NCBI GenBank assembly: GCA_020161795.1
Contig: JAIUOR010000011.1
Coordinates: 30,489 to 94,488 of the forward strand
DNA length: 64,000 nt
Reading direction: 5' to 3'
Origin: Actinomycetota bacterium
Lineage (GTDB): Bacteria > Actinomycetota > Actinomycetes > Propionibacteriales > Propionibacteriaceae
Shown here: piece after piece, positions 9,211 to 17,764 of the stretch
Layout: each line of letters begins with the position of its first letter
Numbering within the stretch: the stretch's first letter is position 1
Notes under the pieces: generated by a model
Database searches by the model: none
What the model saw: only the letters and a program-made list of their open reading frames with translations
What the model was told of the DNA's origin: nothing
Translations under genes and position numbers: made by a program

Positions 9211-10772
9211 GACGGTTCTCCTTTGGCGTCGAGATCGGCGAGTTCATCGTCGAGGTCGGCGACGATGTCCTCCAGCAGGCGTTGGTAGGAGGCCACCGAG
9301 CGCTCCACCGCGCCGAACCGGATCAGTCGCGCGGGCCGGGCGTCCGGCCCTTCCACGGGCTCTGTCGTCGCGGGCTCGGAGATGGTCTCGACCCGCACCC
9401 AGAGGCGGCGGTAGGCGAAGCTGAAGGTGATGCTCATGCCGATCACCAGCAGCGCCGAGCCGATCCACATCCACACCTCGCCCGGATCCTGGCGCATCCG
9501 GATGCCGGTGAACTGCCGTTCCCGTTCGAAGGTGAAGTCGTGGCCGGCGCTCGACACCGCGGCGCCCTGGAGGGCGACCTTGGCATCGACCCGCTCCTCG
9601 CCGCGGTAGATCTCGAACAGGGCGGCACCGACCGGCACCACGCCGTCGGTCCTTCCGGACGCGGCCAGCACCACGACGACCTCCAGGTCGGTTCCGGGCA
9701 GGTCGAAGCGGCCGACCGCGTTGGCGCCGTCGTTCGACGCCCACTTCAGCGGGACTGCCTCGGCGAAGACCTCCTGCCCATCCAGCGCCACCCGGACGTC
9801 GGCTGCGATCCCGAAGGTGGTCTGGTGGAACCGGAAGCCGCCGTACTCGAGCGGTGAGTTGACCCGCACCTCCTGCTGGGCGACCACCTCATCCCCGCGC
9901 CGCAGTTGCAGCTCGGAGACGTAGTCGGCCGGACGGCCCTGCTCGGTATAGGTGTCGCTGAAGGAGAGCGCGGTCAGCGTCAGCCCGGTGTCGTGGCCGA
10001 CCTCGACGGTGCCCCCGACCGGTACCGCCAGATCCTCCTCGATGCCGAAGCTGGCGCTGATCACGAAGGCCGCCAGAATGACGATGAAGCTCAGGTGCGC
10101 GATCACCGTCCCGATCCCACTCCAGGCGTGACGATCGGCGTACAGCGCCTGCCCCGGCGCCCGGTCGTCGGTCAGCACCCGGAAGCGGTGGCGCTCCAGG
10201 ACGGCGCGGGTGGCCGCCAGGGCGGTCGCCGGGTCGGCGTCGGTGGGGACGCTGCCGCGGCTCCGCGCCTTGTCGAAGAAGCGGGGCGCGACGTGGACGT
10301 GGGGGTGCCGGTTGCGCCGCCACAGTTCGGGGATCCGATGGGTGGTGCAGGCCAGGATGCTCAGCGCCAGCATGGTGACCACCACGTAGAACGGCACCGA
10401 GGTGAACGCGTGGAAGAGACCCAGTGCGCCGAGCACCGGCGTCCAGGCGCCGTAGACCTCCTCGGCCCGGGCCAGGAAGCTCTCGCGCTGCGCCGGGTCG
10501 GCCCATACCGCGGCGGAGGTCTGGGTGACCAGCGAGCCGATCAGCGCGTAGACCGCCATCGCCAGAATGAGGATCAGCCCGACGGTCTTGGAGTAGAAGA
10601 ACCGGTAGACCCACCGGAACAGCTCGCTGACCGCGACCTCGCCGCCACCCTTGGGTCCCCCGGGATCGGCGCCGTCCACCGTCACGACTGCTCCGTGGGC
10701 CGCTATCGCGTCCCGCGTCGGGACTCCTTCGTCTGCCGCGGCTTCCGGACGGAACCGGTGGTCGGTGGTCAT
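9207..10772 (-). CDS. resB: Cytochrome c biogenesis protein ResB
   Basis: A 521-residue ResB-family protein, the second half of the system II cytochrome c haem lyase. It shows the typical layout: about 55 N-terminal hydrophilic residues, membrane segments (VGLILILAMAVYALIGSLV), a second pair around residue 120 and 230, a large extracytoplasmic domain with the conserved SPLEYGGFRFHQTTFG motif, and a last membrane segment near residue 440. It overlaps the TPR gene stop by four bases. It lies directly downstream of the multihaem reductase genes it probably serves. Confidence 0.92.
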   Translation of the reverse strand: MTTDHRFRPEAAADEGVPTRDAIAAHGAVVTVDGADPGGPKGGGEVAVSELFRWVYRFFYSKTVGLILILAMAVYALIGSLVTQTSAAVWADPAQRESFLARAEEVYGAWTPVLGALGLFHAFTSVPFYVVVTMLALSILACTTHRIPELWRRNRHPHVHVAPRFFDKARSRGSVPTDADPATALAATRAVLERHRFRVLTDDRAPGQALYADRHAWSGIGTVIAHLSFIVILAAFVISASFGIEEDLAVPVGGTVEVGHDTGLTLTALSFSDTYTEQGRPADYVSELQLRRGDEVVAQQEVRVNSPLEYGGFRFHQTTFGIAADVRVALDGQEVFAEAVPLKWASNDGANAVGRFDLPGTDLEVVVVLAASGRTDGVVPVGAALFEIYRGEERVDAKVALQGAAVSSAGHDFTFERERQFTGIRMRQDPGEVWMWIGSALLVIGMSITFSFAYRRLWVRVETISEPATTEPVEGPDARPARLIRFGAVERSVASYQRLLEDIVADLDDELADLDAKGEPS

Positions 10773-11557
10773 CGTCCCTCCGTCGGCGTCGGGGTCGGCG
10801 TGGCGGGATCGGCGAGCCCGGCCAGGTGCATGCTCGCGGTCTGCGCCATGTCGGATTCCGGATCGATGTCGATCACCCGTTGCCAGGCGTTCCTCGCCGC
10901 CGCCATGTCAGCCGGCTCGACGGTGAGGTAGAGGAAGCCGAGGTTGTACCAGGCGGTGGCGTTGTCGGGCGCGAGTTCGGTGACCGCCAGCCACTGGGCC
11001 TTGGCCTCCTCGATCTGACGTTGGTTGAAGTACAGGACGCCCAACTCCAGCCGGGCATCAACATCGCCGCCGTTCGCGGTGACCGTGGCTTCCAGTTCGG
11101 CGATCCGGGCCAGGACGTCGGCCTCGGTCGGCGCCGCGGTGCCGGCACCGGTGCCCAGTGTCGGCATGGGCGTCGAAGGAGTGCCACCGGTGGGACGAGC
11201 GGCGTACCAGACACCGCCCAGGATCCCCGCCAGCAGCGCCACCACCAGGGCGAACCGCACGGTGAAGACCCGCCCGCCGGACGCGTGCGCCGCGCCGGCC
11301 TTCGCCGTGCCCGTGGCCCGTGGCCTGCGGCGCAGGACGTCGTCGTCGTTCTCCAGCCCGGCGTAGAAGTCGTCGGACTCGTCTTCGGAAGCCCGCGCGG
11401 CCAGTTCGGCACGTAGCGCGTCGGCCTGCTCCCCCGCCCAGCCGGCGATCTCCGCCGGGGCGGCATCGAGGAACTCCAGCACCTGCTGCAGTTGCTGCGC
11501 GGGGAGCGCAGCCGCGTGAAGCTTGCTGTCGGCGTCCCCTTCCGTCGTCACGGCCAT
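10769..11557 (-). CDS. Membrane-anchored TPR protein of the nrf / cytochrome c assembly operon
   Basis: A 262-residue protein with an acidic cytoplasmic N terminus, one membrane segment (FALVVALLAGILGGVWYAA, about residues 98-117) and C-terminal tetratricopeptide repeats (LELGVLYFNQRQIEEAKAQW, AWYNLGFLYLTV). The arrangement resembles CcmI/NrfG-type proteins that hold apocytochrome for haem attachment. It starts 3 bases after nrfA and overlaps resB, so it is placed exactly between substrate and lyase. Its role as an apocytochrome chaperone is inferred from topology and position. Confidence 0.75.
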   Translation of the reverse strand: MAVTTEGDADSKLHAAALPAQQLQQVLEFLDAAPAEIAGWAGEQADALRAELAARASEDESDDFYAGLENDDDVLRRRPRATGTAKAGAAHASGGRVFTVRFALVVALLAGILGGVWYAARPTGGTPSTPMPTLGTGAGTAAPTEADVLARIAELEATVTANGGDVDARLELGVLYFNQRQIEEAKAQWLAVTELAPDNATAWYNLGFLYLTVEPADMAAARNAWQRVIDIDPESDMAQTASMHLAGLADPATPTPTPTEGR

Positions 11558-11560
11558 CGC

Positions 11561-13048
11561 CTAACCGCCGGTGTGACCGCCGCCGGCACGCAGCGACTGC
11601 TCCAGGTTGTTCCGGGTCACCTCCGACGGCTCCAACTCCGCGGCGGTCGCACCCTGCAGCGCCAGCTGGCCCTTGCGCGCGGCGTCCAGCGCCTGGCTCA
11701 GGATCCGCTGGGTGTAGTCGGGAGCGTGGAACCCGTAGGAGTTCTCGGAATACACGATGTCGATGTAGAAGCTGGCCTTGTTCTGGTACGTCCGCGCCAG
11801 TTCCAGGCTGGCTTCCGGGGTGCCGTCGGTCTGGGCGGCCGTCAGGTCGTCGATCAGGGCCACCAGCGCGTCCAGGGCACGGTCGCGGGATTCGATGAAC
11901 CGATCCTGGATGGTCGTCACCCGAGCCTCCAGCACCCCGTCACCGGTGCTGTGGCAGGTGCCGCAGGTGGCGTTGACGTCGGCCATCGGGGTGGTGACCT
12001 GGTGGTTGGAGACCTTGCTCGCACCCTCGCGGACGTAGCCCATGTGGCAGTCGGTGCAGCTGACGCCGTTGGCGGCGTGGACGCCCTGCGACCAGAGCTC
12101 GAACTCGGGATGCTGCGCCTTCAGCACCTTCGCGCCGGTGCCGGCGTGCGTCCAGTCGACGTGCCCGATCTCCATGTAGTAGTCGAAGATGTTGTCGACG
12201 TCGAGCCCCTTGTCCCAGGGGAAGGTGAGAACCTTGTTCTCACCAGCGAAGTAGTACTCGACGTGGCACTGCGCGCACACGTAGCTGCGCATCTCCTGCC
12301 GGGTGGCATCCCGGTTGACGTCGTAGTTCTCGATGCCCTCCGAGGCCTTCAGCTCGGCGATGCCCGCCTTGAAGGCCGGGCGGCTGATCCGCAGCGCCAT
12401 GGTCGACGGGTCGTGGCAGTCGATGCAGGCCACCGGATGCTCGACCTGCTCGATCAGTTCCTTCAGCGGCACCGTGCCCATCGCCTCGAAGCCGGCCTGG
12501 ACGTCCCCGTTGCCCAACTCGCTCATCAGCGCGGTCGTGGAGGCGTGGCAGTTCAGGCAGGTGCCGGGCTGCTTGAACTCGATGTTGCGCAGCGTGAACT
12601 GCTGGTCGATGGTCATGAAGGCGTGCCCGCGGGCATGCCGGTAGTCGACCGAGAACGGGTAGCCGTCCCACATCCGCACCAGCCGCGGATCCTCCTCCAG
12701 CTTGGACGAGGGCACTTCGGATCGCGGATCGCCGGCGACGTCGTGCGGCACCAGAACGCCGCTGTGCGCCGATTCGGTGAACTCGGCGGTGCGCAGGTAG
12801 GCCTGGTACTGAGAGGGGAAGTTCTGCCCCCAGATGGACGGATCCACCGTGGTCTCGTCGAGCTCGACCACCTTGACCCAGGTCTGGGCGCTCTCCTGCT
12901 GGTGCTGGAAGATCGTCACCAGCAGGGCCGCGATGGCGAAGGTCGCGGTCGCGGCCAGCACCAGCACGGCGCCCAGCAGGAAGGTTCGCTTCCGCTGCTT
13001 CGGCTCGGGAGCCGGCACCGGCTGGGGATCGGGCTCGGTCTGGGTCAT
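11561..13048 (-). CDS. nrfA: Ammonia-forming cytochrome c nitrite reductase, catalytic subunit
   Basis: A 495-residue pentahaem nitrite reductase (nitrite to ammonium, six electrons). After a membrane anchor (about residues 27-48) five haem sites are visible: CLNCH, CIDCH, CAQCH, CTDCH, CGTCH. The catalytic-site neighbourhood is conserved: RGHAF before the first haem, Tyr in CAQCHVEYYF, and His in QGVHAANGVSCTDCH. The first haem has CXXCH instead of the lysine-coordinated CXXCK of the E. coli enzyme; both forms are known in NrfA. The ATG at 13048 has AAGGAGAGG upstream; an ATG 18 bases earlier overlaps the nrfH stop and has no such site. Confidence 0.93.
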   Translation of the reverse strand: MTQTEPDPQPVPAPEPKQRKRTFLLGAVLVLAATATFAIAALLVTIFQHQQESAQTWVKVVELDETTVDPSIWGQNFPSQYQAYLRTAEFTESAHSGVLVPHDVAGDPRSEVPSSKLEEDPRLVRMWDGYPFSVDYRHARGHAFMTIDQQFTLRNIEFKQPGTCLNCHASTTALMSELGNGDVQAGFEAMGTVPLKELIEQVEHPVACIDCHDPSTMALRISRPAFKAGIAELKASEGIENYDVNRDATRQEMRSYVCAQCHVEYYFAGENKVLTFPWDKGLDVDNIFDYYMEIGHVDWTHAGTGAKVLKAQHPEFELWSQGVHAANGVSCTDCHMGYVREGASKVSNHQVTTPMADVNATCGTCHSTGDGVLEARVTTIQDRFIESRDRALDALVALIDDLTAAQTDGTPEASLELARTYQNKASFYIDIVYSENSYGFHAPDYTQRILSQALDAARKGQLALQGATAAELEPSEVTRNNLEQSLRAGGGHTGG

Positions 13049-13058
13049 ATCCCTCTCC

Positions 13059-13547
13059 TTATCCATGTCCGACTCCGCTGTGGCAACGGACGCAGTCGAA
13101 GACCTCGCCGTCGTCGGGGGTGCCGGGGTGTCGGATGTCGTTGGTGAGTTCGGCGTGACAGTAGAGGCAGGCCTCGTTGGTGATCGCCAGGCTGACGGGC
13201 CGGGCGACGATGTTCTCGGGGTACCAGCCGGTGGTGAACTTCAGCGCGTGCATGAAGCCGTTCTCGCCCTTCACCCAGTACTTGTGAACGACGTTGTCGT
13301 GCGGCATATGGCAGTCGGAGCAGGTCGCGACGTCGGCGTGGACGCCGTTGATCCAGCCGTCGTACTGCTCGTTCATGACATGACAGTTGATGCAGGCCTG
13401 CGGGTCGGTCGACAGGTACGAGGCCCCCTTGGCGTAGACGAAGGTGAACAACCCCAGGCCGACCATCAGCCCGACGGCGAAGGTGGCGGCGGTGAGCAGC
13501 ACGAACGCAGGAGACCACCCGCGGCGTTCGGGCTGGGGGGCCGCCAT
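13059..13547 (-). CDS. nrfH: Cytochrome c nitrite reductase, membrane subunit
   Basis: A 162-residue NapC/NrfH-family tetrahaem quinol dehydrogenase that passes electrons from menaquinol to NrfA. One N-terminal membrane anchor (LLTAATFAVGLMVGLGLFTFVY) is followed by four haem motifs: CINCH, CSDCH, CLYCH and CVRCH. The ATG at 13547 is preceded by AGAGGA; upstream codons in the same frame are intergenic. It is the first gene of the operon nrfH-nrfA-TPR-resB-ccsB-tlpA. A menB gene for menaquinone synthesis lies a few kilobases away. Confidence 0.93.
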   Translation of the reverse strand: MAAPQPERRGWSPAFVLLTAATFAVGLMVGLGLFTFVYAKGASYLSTDPQACINCHVMNEQYDGWINGVHADVATCSDCHMPHDNVVHKYWVKGENGFMHALKFTTGWYPENIVARPVSLAITNEACLYCHAELTNDIRHPGTPDDGEVFDCVRCHSGVGHG

Positions 13548-13608
13548 CGCCTCGATCCTCTCTTCGCAACGCTGCGAACACTGGCGAGGCCTCGCTGCCC
13601 ACCAGCGC

Positions 13609-13635
13609 CTTGACACTGTCAAGTAAGCAATTATG
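13609..13635 (-). promoter_or_regulatory. nrf operon promoter with overlapping palindrome
   Basis: A -10-like CATAAT (minus strand, 13630-13635) lies 82 bases before nrfH and has no good -35. Just after it, where transcription should start, is the perfect palindrome CTTGACACTGTCAAG (13609-13623; arms of 7, centre C). Its placement at the start site suggests a repressor operator. It is not an FNR site (TTGATNNNNATCAA). Confidence 0.45.
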
Positions 13636-13756
13636 GTAATGGACCCTCCAGGGCCGCGCCGGCGATTCGACGAACTTCCTGGAAATTCACCCGGACCCTC
13701 GCCACACCGCCTTCGGGCAGCTGACCGGGTAGCCCTCACAGGCCCCGGAAAACGGC

Positions 13757-13792
13757 AATAGCCCGAACCTCAGCACTCGGGTTCGGGCTATT
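13757..13792 (-). terminator. Terminator-like hairpin downstream of tRNA-Ser
   Basis: A perfect 13-bp stem (AATAGCCCGAACC / GGTTCGGGCTATT) with a 10-base loop lies 20 bases after the tRNA-Ser 3' end in the tRNA direction, followed by GCCGTTTTCC. This is the usual layout of an intrinsic terminator for a tRNA gene. Confidence 0.8.
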
Positions 13793-13812
13793 CCAGTGTC
13801 CTGCGACATCGG

Positions 13813-13897
13813 CGGTGGCGGAGGGATTTGAACCCTCGGTGGGTTGCCCCACACTCGCTTTCGAGGCGAGCTCTTTCGGCCGCTCAGACACGCCACC
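13813..13897 (-). tRNA. tRNA-Ser (anticodon CGA)
   Basis: An 85-base class II tRNA. The acceptor stem GGTGGCG pairs with CGCCACC and the discriminator base is G, the serine identity base. The anticodon arm is CTCGC-CTCGAAA-GCGAG, giving anticodon CGA, which reads UCG codons. A long variable arm and the T arm GAGGGTTCAAATCCCTC follow. The CCA end is not encoded. On the minus strand a -10-like TACACT (13905-13910) ends 7 bases before the first tRNA base. Confidence 0.95.
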
Positions 13898-13942
13898 GCG
13901 GAAGAGTGTAGCCAACCCGAACCTGGCCGAGCCAATCGAGCG

Positions 13943-14401
13943 TCACAGCGACTTGATCATCACCAGCGCCGGCCGGCCCTCCCACCAGCCCGGGAATTCC
14001 TCGACCGGAAGGAAGCCGACATCGCGGTAGAACGCCCGGGTCGCGGCGGCGCGCGGGGTCGGATCGGAGGGCCCGAGGGTCTTCACCTCGACCAGCCTCA
14101 CCCCGAATGCCCTGGCGTCGGCCTCCACCGCAGCCAGCAGCCGGCGTCCGATCCCCTGGCGCAGATAGCCCTTCCGCACGGCCATCACGAACACCTCGAC
14201 GGCCTCCTCGAAGTGGGGTTCGAGGAGCAGGACGCCCACCGCGTCGCCCTCGGACGTGGTGGCCAGGTAGGTGACCATGTGCTCGGCAGCGGCCAGGTAG
14301 ACGTCGGTGGGCCGCGGCATGGAGACGCCCTCCGGCAGATCCGCCAGGATGGACGCGACCACCGCCGGATCCGGATCCTCGCGGCCGATCAGGATGTGCA
14401 C
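13943..14401 (-). CDS. GNAT-family N-acetyltransferase
   Basis: A 152-residue GCN5-related acetyltransferase. The acetyl-CoA-binding motif is visible as RKGYLRQGIGRRLLAAVE, followed by the typical C-terminal ATRAFYRDVGFLPVEEF strand. The acceptor substrate is unknown. The start is the GTG at 14401: a -10-like TACGAT (14408-14413) ends 6 bases before it, so the message is probably leaderless. It lies just downstream of tadA in the same direction. Confidence 0.8.
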   Translation of the reverse strand: MHILIGREDPDPAVVASILADLPEGVSMPRPTDVYLAAAEHMVTYLATTSEGDAVGVLLLEPHFEEAVEVFVMAVRKGYLRQGIGRRLLAAVEADARAFGVRLVEVKTLGPSDPTPRAAATRAFYRDVGFLPVEEFPGWWEGRPALVMIKSL

Positions 14402-14441
14402 ACGCGCATCGTATGCCTCGCCTCCACTCCCGCAGAAGGTG

Positions 14442-14897
14442 CTAGGAGCGATGGGAGGCGAAGAACTCCTGCAGCGGAGCCGCGCATTCTGCCTCGAGGA
14501 TGCCGCCGACCACGTCGACGCGGTGGTTGAGGCGGGGGTCGCGGACCACGTCCCAGAGCGACGCGACCGCGCCGGCCTTGGGATCATAGGCGCCGAATAC
14601 CAGCCGATCGACGCGGGCCAACACCAGCGCGCCGGCGCACATCGTGCACGGCTCCAGGGTCACCACCAGGGTGCAGCCGTCCAGCCGCCAGCCGCCCAGC
14701 TGCTCGGCCGCCCGGCGTAGCGCGAGCACTTCGGCGTGCGCGGTCGGGTCGCCCAGGAGTTCGCGTTCGTTGCCGGCGCCGGCTACAAACCGGCCCGCGG
14801 CGTCCACCACCACCGCCCCGATCGGGACGTCGCCATGCTCGGAGGCCGCGCCTGCCTCCGCCAGCGCTTGGCGCATGGCCGGTTCCCAGCGGTTCAC
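14442..14897 (-). CDS. tadA: tRNA(adenine-34) deaminase TadA
   Basis: A 151-residue zinc-dependent deaminase that converts A34 to inosine in tRNA-Arg(ACG). The catalytic motifs are HAE (in PTAHAEVLALRR) and PCXXC (in LEPCTMCAGAL). The downstream FGAYDPKAGAVASLWDVV segment and C-terminal CAAPLQEFF are typical of TadA, not of cytosine or CMP deaminases. The start is GTG at 14897, 4 bases after the stop of the TadA-associated protein gene, forming a two-gene operon. Confidence 0.9.
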   Translation of the reverse strand: MNRWEPAMRQALAEAGAASEHGDVPIGAVVVDAAGRFVAGAGNERELLGDPTAHAEVLALRRAAEQLGGWRLDGCTLVVTLEPCTMCAGALVLARVDRLVFGAYDPKAGAVASLWDVVRDPRLNHRVDVVGGILEAECAAPLQEFFASHRS

Positions 14898-14901
14898 GGG
14901 G

Positions 14902-15522
14902 TCAGTCCAGCGCGGCCACTGCCCGGGAGAACTCCCGGCCGAACTTCACCCGCTCGGCGATCTGCTCCAGCAGCGTGACCGAATCCTCGTCGTAGTTGGA
15001 GGCGATCGCCTCCAGTTCGTAGTCGTGCAGCCCGGAATCGACCAGTATCTCCAGGTCGCCGACGGGGTAGGCATCGTCATCGTCCTCGTCGGTGTCGATG
15101 CCCAGGTAGTCGACGAGATCGCGGGCGATGGGCCAGTCGTCGGCCGCGCCCACGTCCGAGAGCAGCACCTGGACGTGCTTGCCGCGGACCCGCACCAGGA
15201 CGAACACCTCGGTGGCCAGCGAGACCATCCCGAGCGCGCCACCGTCGCCCGGGATCCGGCGGAGTTGGTCGATCAGGCTGTCGAAGTCGTTGGCGAGTTC
15301 GGCGTCGAGGGCCAGGACGACCGGTTGGCCGTCCTCCCGGTAGAGCGCGAGCACCAGATCGATGTCGTCGTCGGTGGCGTCATCGGGATAGTCGTCGTAA
15401 TCGTCGTCGCCGTCCTCGTCGACCTCTTCGACATCGAGGTCGTCGTCCAACTCCTCCAGCCCCGGTCGGTCGTCGCCGAGGTTGGGCAGCTCCATGTCGA
15501 AGTCGCCTGTCGTCTCGCTCAC
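14902..15522 (-). CDS. tRNA adenosine deaminase-associated protein
   Basis: A 206-residue protein of a family found beside tadA in actinobacteria. The N-terminal quarter is extremely acidic (runs of Asp/Glu between residues 20 and 50), then comes a compact conserved domain (LALYREDGQPVVLALDAELANDFDSL ... FVLVRVRGKHVQVLLSDVGAADDWPIA). Another acidic run (DTDEDDDD) lies near residue 145. Biochemical function is not established; gene position suggests a role with TadA. Confidence 0.82.
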   Translation of the reverse strand: MSETTGDFDMELPNLGDDRPGLEELDDDLDVEEVDEDGDDDYDDYPDDATDDDIDLVLALYREDGQPVVLALDAELANDFDSLIDQLRRIPGDGGALGMVSLATEVFVLVRVRGKHVQVLLSDVGAADDWPIARDLVDYLGIDTDEDDDDAYPVGDLEILVDSGLHDYELEAIASNYDEDSVTLLEQIAERVKFGREFSRAVAALD

Positions 15523-15616
15523 GCCCTGCTCCTCACTGTCTGCCCTCCATCGTGTCAGAAGTCCTTGTCGATGGCACCGTTACCGTCAGGATTGATGCCG
15601 ACCTGCAATACGACAC

Positions 15617-15646
15617 CACCTCCGGCCGGATTCCCGGTCGGAGGTG
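15617..15646. repeat. Imperfect inverted repeat between tadA operon and upp
   Basis: CACCTCCGGCCGG and CCGGTCGGAGGTG pair with one G-U type mismatch around a 4-base loop. It lies in the divergent region 15523-15699, about 55 bases before the upp start. It could act in the upp leader or be a terminator-like structure; no T-tract follows on either strand. Confidence 0.4.
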
Positions 15647-15699
15647 GGCAGTTCGTCGTCCGCCGAGACTGCCGGGCGACGATGTGAAAAGGTTGGGGC

Positions 15700-16341
15700 G
15701 TGGAACTGCGCGCGCTCGACCATCCCCTGGTCGCCCATAAGGTCACCGTCCTGCGGGACAAGAACACCAACAGCCCCAACTTCCGCAAGCTCGTGGAAGA
15801 GCTGGTGACGTTGCTCGCCTACGAGGCGACCCGCGAGGTACGGGTGGAGCCGGTCGAGGTGACCACCCCCATCACCGTCACCACCGGCGTCGCCCTGTCG
15901 AAGCCGGCTCCCCTGGTGGTGCCCATCCTGCGGGCCGGCCTGGGCATGCTGGAGGGCTTCACCCGGGTGATGCCGACAGCGGAGGTCGGCTTCGTCGGGA
16001 TGGTGCGGGACGAGCAGACGCTGCAGCCCTTCACCTACGCCGAGCGCCTGCCGCACGACCTGTCGGGACGACAGTGCTACGTGCTCGACCCGATGCTGGC
16101 CACCGGCGGCTCGCTGGGCGGAACGGTGCAGTTCCTGGTGGATCGCGGCGCCGACCACATCACCTGCATCTGCCTGCTCGCGGCCCCCGAGGGCATCCAG
16201 CGGATGCGCGAACTGGTCGATCCGCTCGGCATCCCCTGCACCCTCGTCGTCGCCGCCATCGACGAGCGGCTGAACGAGGTCGGCTACATCGTCCCCGGCC
16301 TAGGCGACGCGGGCGACCGCCTCTACGGCCTGGCGGAGTAG
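15700..16341 (+). CDS. upp: Uracil phosphoribosyltransferase
   Basis: A 213-residue enzyme that makes UMP from uracil and PRPP (pyrimidine salvage). It has the full family length and the PRPP-binding motif in [15 protein letters not shown], the [15 protein letters not shown] segment, and the C-terminal uracil-binding [13 protein letters not shown]. The start is GTG, preceded by AAAGG 8 bases earlier. It is convergent with the YbaK-type gene. Confidence 0.95.
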   Translation: MELRALDHPLVAHKVTVLRDKNTNSPNFRKLVEELVTLLAYEATREVRVEPVEVTTPITVTTGVALSKPAPLVVPILRAGLGMLEGFTRVMPTAEVGFVGMVRDEQTLQPFTYAERLPHDLSGRQCYVLDPMLATGGSLGGTVQFLVDRGADHITCICLLAAPEGIQRMRELVDPLGIPCTLVVAAIDERLNEVGYIVPGLGDAGDRLYGLAE

Positions 16342-16365
16342 CCAGCCTCCGGCGCTCTCTGCCGC

Positions 16366-16893
16366 TCAGAGATCGCGGGCGAGCTCCTCGACCCGCTCGG
16401 CACCGGGCAGGTTGAGCAGATCGGCTCCCGGCAGCAGCAGCTTGGCGGTGCGATTGCCGGCACCGATGCACACCCAGTCGGTGTCAGCCACCGCGGCGTC
16501 CACCCAGACCGGCCAGTCGGCGGGCAGTCCCACCGGCGTGATGCCGCCGTATTCCATGCCGGAGGCCGCGACCGCGACGTCCATCGGCGCGAAGGATGCC
16601 TTGCGCACGTCGAGCTTGCGACGCACCACGTTGTTCACGTCCACCCGGCGATGGGCCAGGGTCATGCAGCAGGCCTGCCGCTCGTCGCCCGCCCGGCGCC
16701 CCTGCACCAGCACGGCATTGGCCATGATCTGCATCGGCAGGTCGTAGACCCGGGCCAGGGTCTCGGTGTCGGCATGCTCGGGATCGATCGTGAACACGAG
16801 CGCGGCCGGAACGTCACTCAGCGCCGCATGGACGGCGGCGGGGACGAGTTCGGGATGGTCGAGGGCGGAAACCGGCTGCAGCTTGTCGAACAC
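16366..16893 (-). CDS. YbaK/EbsC-family aminoacyl-tRNA deacylase-like protein
   Basis: A 175-residue YbaK/ProX-domain protein. Members hydrolyse mischarged aminoacyl-tRNAs. Family features are RRKLDVRKASFAPMD with the conserved lysine region and the glycine-rich SGMEYGGITPVGLP. The start is GTG at 16893, with a -10-like TACACT (16900-16905) ending 6 bases upstream, which suggests a leaderless transcript. The longer upstream frame belongs to the neighbouring hydrolase gene. The target tRNA cannot be told from the sequence. Confidence 0.83.
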   Translation of the reverse strand: MFDKLQPVSALDHPELVPAAVHAALSDVPAALVFTIDPEHADTETLARVYDLPMQIMANAVLVQGRRAGDERQACCMTLAHRRVDVNNVVRRKLDVRKASFAPMDVAVAASGMEYGGITPVGLPADWPVWVDAAVADTDWVCIGAGNRTAKLLLPGADLLNLPGAERVEELARDL

Positions 16894-16961
16894 CCGCGCA
16901 GTGTAGGCAGATGGGATCGAACCCGGCTCGGCCGTCCCACGCCCTCGTCGATCCGGCCCGG

Positions 16962-17723
16962 CTACGCGGGCGCGTGCTCGGCGAGGAAGGCCGCCGAGCG
17001 GGTGAAGATCAGCTCGGCATCGTGGTCGAGCGTGGCGACGTGGTAGCTGTTCGGCAACTCGACGAACTCGCGGATCTCCGACGAGACCCCCGGCAGGATC
17101 AGCCCCTGGCTGGTGTCGTCCACCACGTGGTCGGTCTGGGAGCGGAAGTACAGCAGCGGAGCCGTCACCCGGGCCAGGTAGTAGCGGACGTCCCGCCACA
17201 TCTCCAGCTGCTGGGCCAGCGCGTGCAGCGGCACCTTGTCGTAGGCCACCTCGTCCTGACCCGGCTTGGCGACGTCGTTGCTGATGCCGGGGAAGGACGG
17301 CGTCAGGCGGCGCAGCACGGGCAGCAGCTTCAGGTCGAACCGCTTCAGGGCGATCGCGGGATTCACCAGCACCAGCGCGGCCACCTCGTCGGGCCGGTTC
17401 TCCGCCAGCCGCAGCGCCAGCGCGCCGCCCATCGACATCCCGCACACCGCCGTCCACTCGCAGGTCGCGCGCAGGTCGGACAACGCGGCGTCCACCTCGT
17501 CGTACCACTGCTGCCAGGTGGTGGTGTTCATCTCCTGCCAGGTCGTGCCGTGCCCGGGCAGCCGGGGCACCCGGACGACGTAGCCCTCGCGCACGAGGTG
17601 TTCAGCCCACGGCCGCAGCGAGGCCGGCGATCCGGTGAACCCGTGACACAGCAGAACGCCGCGCCCGCCCTCACCGGCCGCATACGGCTCGGCCCCGGGC
17701 CGCACCGGGATGTTAGTACTCAT
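16962..17723 (-). CDS. Alpha/beta hydrolase, Est30-type carboxylesterase / monoacylglycerol lipase family
   Basis: A 253-residue alpha/beta hydrolase. It has the oxyanion-hole region LLCHGFTGSP, the nucleophile elbow GMSMGG with the catalytic Ser, an Asp in FRSQTDHVV and a His in LPNSYHVATLDHD. This pattern is that of small carboxylesterases (Est30/YvaK type) acting on short-chain esters or monoglycerides. No signal peptide is visible. ATG at 17723 is the first plausible start. Confidence 0.85.
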   Translation of the reverse strand: MSTNIPVRPGAEPYAAGEGGRGVLLCHGFTGSPASLRPWAEHLVREGYVVRVPRLPGHGTTWQEMNTTTWQQWYDEVDAALSDLRATCEWTAVCGMSMGGALALRLAENRPDEVAALVLVNPAIALKRFDLKLLPVLRRLTPSFPGISNDVAKPGQDEVAYDKVPLHALAQQLEMWRDVRYYLARVTAPLLYFRSQTDHVVDDTSQGLILPGVSSEIREFVELPNSYHVATLDHDAELIFTRSAAFLAEHAPA

Positions 17724-17764
17724 GACGTCATCCTGCCGCACCACCCGGCAACACCGAACGGCTC

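Noticed and set aside
13609..13623. FNR or HspR box upstream of nrfH
   Set aside because: The palindrome CTTGACACTGTCAAG does not match FNR (TTGATNNNNATCAA), and the spacing differs from HspR sites (CTTGAGT-N7-ACTCAAG).
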